From Dillenia suffruticosa (lineage: Eukaryota; Streptophyta; Magnoliopsida; Dilleniales; Dilleniaceae): a stretch of 64,000 bases of DNA. The position numbers were made by a program, and so were the translations under genes. The DNA lies in the NCBI GenBank assembly GCA_033439265.1, contig JAVTVX010000017.1:11492001-11556000 (forward strand), in the 5' to 3' direction. Of this stretch, positions 60,923-64,000 are shown in pieces (position 1 is the stretch's first letter; the number at the start of each line of letters is the position of its first letter). Under the pieces are notes generated by a model. That model searched no databases, was not told where the DNA came from, and saw only the letters and a program-made list of their open reading frames with translations.

Positions 60923-63900
60923 GTGGCATAAAAGTTCAGCTATGTGGGTTGGCTCAGTATGTAAATCTCGTTGGGATCTCAATAGGATACACAATCACAG
61001 CATCAATCAGTATGGTGTAAGCAAACTCAAGGAATATACTAACTTGAAGTTGTTTTACTTTGACTAGTTGAGTAGTGATGAAAATGATATCACTAAATTT
61101 TTTGAAAATACATTTAGGGCCGTGAAGAGGTCAAATTGTTTCCATAAACATGGTCACCATGTGAAGTGCAACACATCAAACTATCCATATATGGTCATAT
61201 TTGCAATCATTCAGATCCTGCTTAGTCAAATTCCAAATTTTCACAAGCTCTCTTGGCTCTCTATAGTCGCTGCAGTCATGTCCTTTTCTTATGCTTCTAT
61301 TGGTGTTGGACTTTCCATTGCCAAAGCTATAGGTAAACATTCTTCCTTCTCTTTTTGCAGAAAAAATAATATGATAAATAAGCATAACAAATGGTTGTGC
61401 TTTTAGCTGAAATTGAAGAAGGCTTAGTCTGCATAGACTATGAAATTGAGACTATTTAGTACACTCCTAAAAATAGGTGGAGAAGACGACGTAAGAACCA
61501 CACTGACAGGTGTTACAGTTGGGGTTGACGTGTCGGGTACAGAGAAGGTGTGGCGAACTTTCCAAGCTATAGGTGACATTGCCTTTGCTTATGCCTTCTC
61601 CACGGTTCTTATCGAAATTCAGGTACCCTTCCATCCATTCCTTTTACTGAACCAATTTAACTCCACCCTTTTTTAGCATGAACCAAACAAAATATACGAG
61701 CCTAAATATTTTACTTTTTAGATATAATAAATGAAATTTATTTATTTTTTAAACTTAGAAAATAGATATACGAGAGAGTAAAAGATAAAAGATATGGTCA
61801 TTTGCAACAACTGCATCCCTTAGCAATAGAAACTGCTACGCACAGAAGTTGATGCAAATTCATCAATGGCCTCTTGCCTGCCTTGATGGAACTCTTTTCT
61901 CCCTAGAATTTTTACTTAAATTGGCTTATATATGGAAACAGAGGTTTTGATGAAAGGGAGAGAGAGAGAGGGTACAAACGCGTGGAATGGGAGTTGATGC
62001 ATGGTGTTGGGTTGTGTTCCTCATTTAATTGTTGGGATGGCATTGCATGAATCCAAATGGACGATGGAGGACCAAAGTAATCGGACTTGGTCGTCACGAG
62101 TTGACTTCTCTGAAGATAAAGGGCCCCACAGCCAGCTATTTGGACTCCCTACCCCTACCGGACTGTTTTCCTGAGCGGTTACCATTAATTGGTCTTAAGC
62201 TCCTTTTTTTGAATTAAAATCCAATATATACTTTTTTAATGTCATATTAGTATAAGATCCGAGTAATTTGGAATATGAAGATTTGGATCTAGATTCTTCT
62301 CATAATAATTAAATGAGGAGAAACTTGGAGATCAAAGGAGAGAGGATCTCCTTTTTATATTCACCGAGTTACTTGGACATGAAATTTTTTGTGTTCTTGA
62401 TAGTCCAATTCTTTCATTAGGACGAAGCCTGTCTTCATTTTTGCAACTTTGTCGTGACTTAAAACAAGTTCTCTCATTCATTAAAGGAAATTAGAGTGCA
62501 TCACGTCAACGCATGCATAGTATGGCAATCAATGGCTGCTCAAATTGTTCTTTGACCATGCGAGCAATGCCTTTTCTATTAGTTCCTCCTTGAAATTTTT
62601 GTGGTACGTTATTTACTGCAATCAAAATGGTCAGACGCTATATGACTGCCCAAGGGTTTGATAAATCCTTTTGTGGGGAATCGTTTTTTTGTTAGTATTA
62701 GTAGTCTTGAATTATCAGTTTAATCAAAGGTCATATCCCTAAGTTGGGGAATTCTTTTGTTTCTTTTTTAGATCCTGGTTGGGAATTTGACTCACTACTT
62801 AAGCATTAGCAACATCATTGGGGACAGTAGCCATTTCTAAAATATAGAAACAAAGAAATTCTAAATTCGAGACCTGAAAGTTCCACGGTATGAGTATTAA
62901 AGGAGGGTTTGCCGGTATGCCTTTTTCTCACCTATTAAAGGTAAAGAGTGCACTTCCCTGTTGGAAGATCGGTCCCAGATCGGAGTAGCCATTGTTTTAC
63001 ATTGTACGTCTCAGACGCTGAACTACGGTGATGCGACAAGGGCATGGGTGGTTAAAAGATTCTAATTAGATGAGCTTTGCTTCTTTTGCAGATTAAAGTT
63101 GAAAAGACAGAGGTGGACCAGTTTAGGTCGTGCCCACATTGACAAAAAGTCCTAAAAGGTTGAGATGATTAGATTCTGGACCAGTTAAATTCAGTGGACC
63201 ACTGCCTTTTAACTTTGGGCCGTCCAATGCGAAAGGCCACCTCTCTTTCCTTTTTTTCTTTTTTCTTTTTTTTTTTTCTTTTATCTTCCTCTTTTTAACA
63301 TGCCTTCCTTTGCTTCAAATGTATTATATTAAAATTTATTTGTAGCCTTTGGATTACCATTTAAGGGTCACCAATCACTATGTCCAATATATATATATAT
63401 GATGGCTGTTGGATGGCAATCTAACAACCCCAAATCGCCTAATCCCCTATTCAAGTGTACAATGCAAGGAGGTTCAGAACCAACGATAAGTTGGTATAGT
63501 AAAATACGGTGTTAGATCCCTTAATCAAAATCACGAGTTTGACTTGTGACTTGGATACAGAGGGTAGTCCCTTAAATGGGCCATTGTAAGTCCTAGACCG
63601 GATTAATCGAAACATGACTCCAGATATCGATCGGTATGGTACAAAAAAAAAATGCAAGGAGGTTGAGATTCCTATATGATATTCCATAATATTTAGGGGC
63701 AAATTGTGTCAAAGATTTACTATCTGTGTGTGTAGGTTTAACTTTTACATGCTTTCTCCGCTGCTCTTTCTTTCATTTCCCATGAGTTTGAATAATACAA
63801 GGGGAAAAATGTTAAGTTAGTTCCAATGTGTGATTTATGTGGTACAGGACACACTGAAATCAAGCCCTCCAGAGAACAAAGTCATGAAGAGAGCATCTTT

Positions 63901-64000
63901 TGTGGGGATATCGACCACCACCTTGTTCTATGTCTTGTGTGGTTGTGTGGGCTATGCCGCATTTGGCAGTGCAGCTCCTGGAAATTTTCTCACTGGATTT
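60235..64000 (+). CDS. AAP: Amino acid permease (AAP family, AAP2/3/4-like), exons 1-6, cut by the window end
   Basis: It is a proton-coupled amino acid importer of the plasma membrane (amino acid/auxin permease superfamily). Exons: 60235-60349, 60419-60652, 60923-61016, 61118-61332, 61477-61622, and 63848 to beyond 64000; junctions keep phase with GT-AG introns. This gives 319 residues; family members have about 480. ATG at 60235 opens MASEIQKNSLFIEQDPAGNI, a hydrophilic N-terminus. KRTGSVVTASAHIITAVIGS begins the first membrane segments, and GSGVLSLAWAIAQLGW is a family hallmark. SISMVAVKRSNCFHKHGH, the segment IFAIIQILLSQIPNF, WRTFQAIGDIAFAYAFSTVL and EIQDTLKSSPPENKVMKRA place it with AAP2/3/4-type proteins. 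Intron 5 is long (2225 bp) and holds a SINE. The frame is intact as far as visible. Confidence 0.95.
60353..60382. repeat. (CT)n tract in intron 1 of the permease gene
   Basis: It starts 4 bp after the 5' splice site. The intron is only 69 bp, so nearly half of it is CT repeat. Confidence 0.9.
60878..60920. repeat. (CT)n tract forming the 3' end of intron 2 of the permease gene
   Basis: The microsatellite runs directly into the AG at 60921-60922, so it serves as the polypyrimidine tract of the acceptor of exon 3. Confidence 0.9.
61623..63847 (+). other. Intron 5 of the permease gene
   Basis: 2225 bp with no coding sequence. It holds a T/C-rich stretch at 63240-63298 and the SINE at 63475-63650. 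A possible tRNA-like remnant near 62865-62930 is too decayed to call. Confidence 0.75.
63461..63664 (+). mobile_element. SINE in intron 5 of the permease gene (14-bp TSD)
   Basis: The 14-bp repeat aatgcaaggaggtt at 63461-63474 and 63651-63664 flanks a 176-bp body (63475-63650). Near the 5' end are TGGTATAGTAA (A-box-like, about 63492) and GAGTTTGACTTG (B-box-like, about 63535). It ends with tggtac and an A run. Head and tail resemble the SINE in the tubulin pseudogene, so both may belong to one family. It lies in the same direction as the gene. Confidence 0.85.

Overview
This is a piece of a flowering-plant (eudicot-like) nuclear chromosome. The evidence is AT-rich DNA, GT-AG introns, a plant-type 11-exon xylulose kinase gene, the start of a plant amino acid permease gene, an alpha-tubulin pseudogene, and dense nested plant transposons (CACTA, Copia, Gypsy, tRNA-derived SINEs). 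I cannot name the species. About three quarters of the window is transposon-derived; only two genes look functional.

Layout. 1-13751: an old CACTA (En/Spm-like) transposon on the minus strand, running off the left edge. It has a decayed tnp2-type transposase gene and is split by two younger non-autonomous CACTA elements: A (3119-5512, target duplication TTC) and B (10222-13461, TAT). 13752-16359: the 3' part of a Gypsy chromovirus with its LTR. 16640-17560: an antisense Copia gag remnant. 17726-23643: an alpha-tubulin pseudogene split by a SINE, which is itself split by a full-length Copia element (18364-23472, TSD TCCAT). 23644-24900: two poly(A)-tail-only retroposon scars and a U2 snRNA 5' fragment. 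24839-34106: the xylulose kinase gene on the minus strand (558 codons). 36916-38958: a second copy of its intron 5 plus exon 5, joined to the end of exon 4. 39440-41786: a third CACTA element, C (TSD ATT). 41787-43140: an LTR-like remnant. 43507-48157: an old Copia element (TSD ATAGG). 48854-55710: a gag-less Tat-type Gypsy element (TSD AAACC) with a 92-93 bp satellite in its 3' untranslated part. 55711-60234: intergenic DNA with microsatellites. 60235-64000: the first six exons of an amino acid permease gene, cut by the window end.

The two genes have no obvious joint function: one supplies xylulose 5-phosphate to the pentose phosphate pathway, the other imports amino acids across the plasma membrane. 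The observations most worth following are: (i) tRNA-like A-box/B-box modules joined to GC-rich blocks inside all three CACTA elements; (ii) the xylulose kinase partial copy that carries what looks like a spliced exon 4-exon 5 junction; (iii) an in-frame 49-codon tandem duplication of the reverse transcriptase active site in the Copia element; (iv) the tubulin/SINE/Copia nest; and (v) the 3' untranslated satellite of the gag-less Gypsy element.
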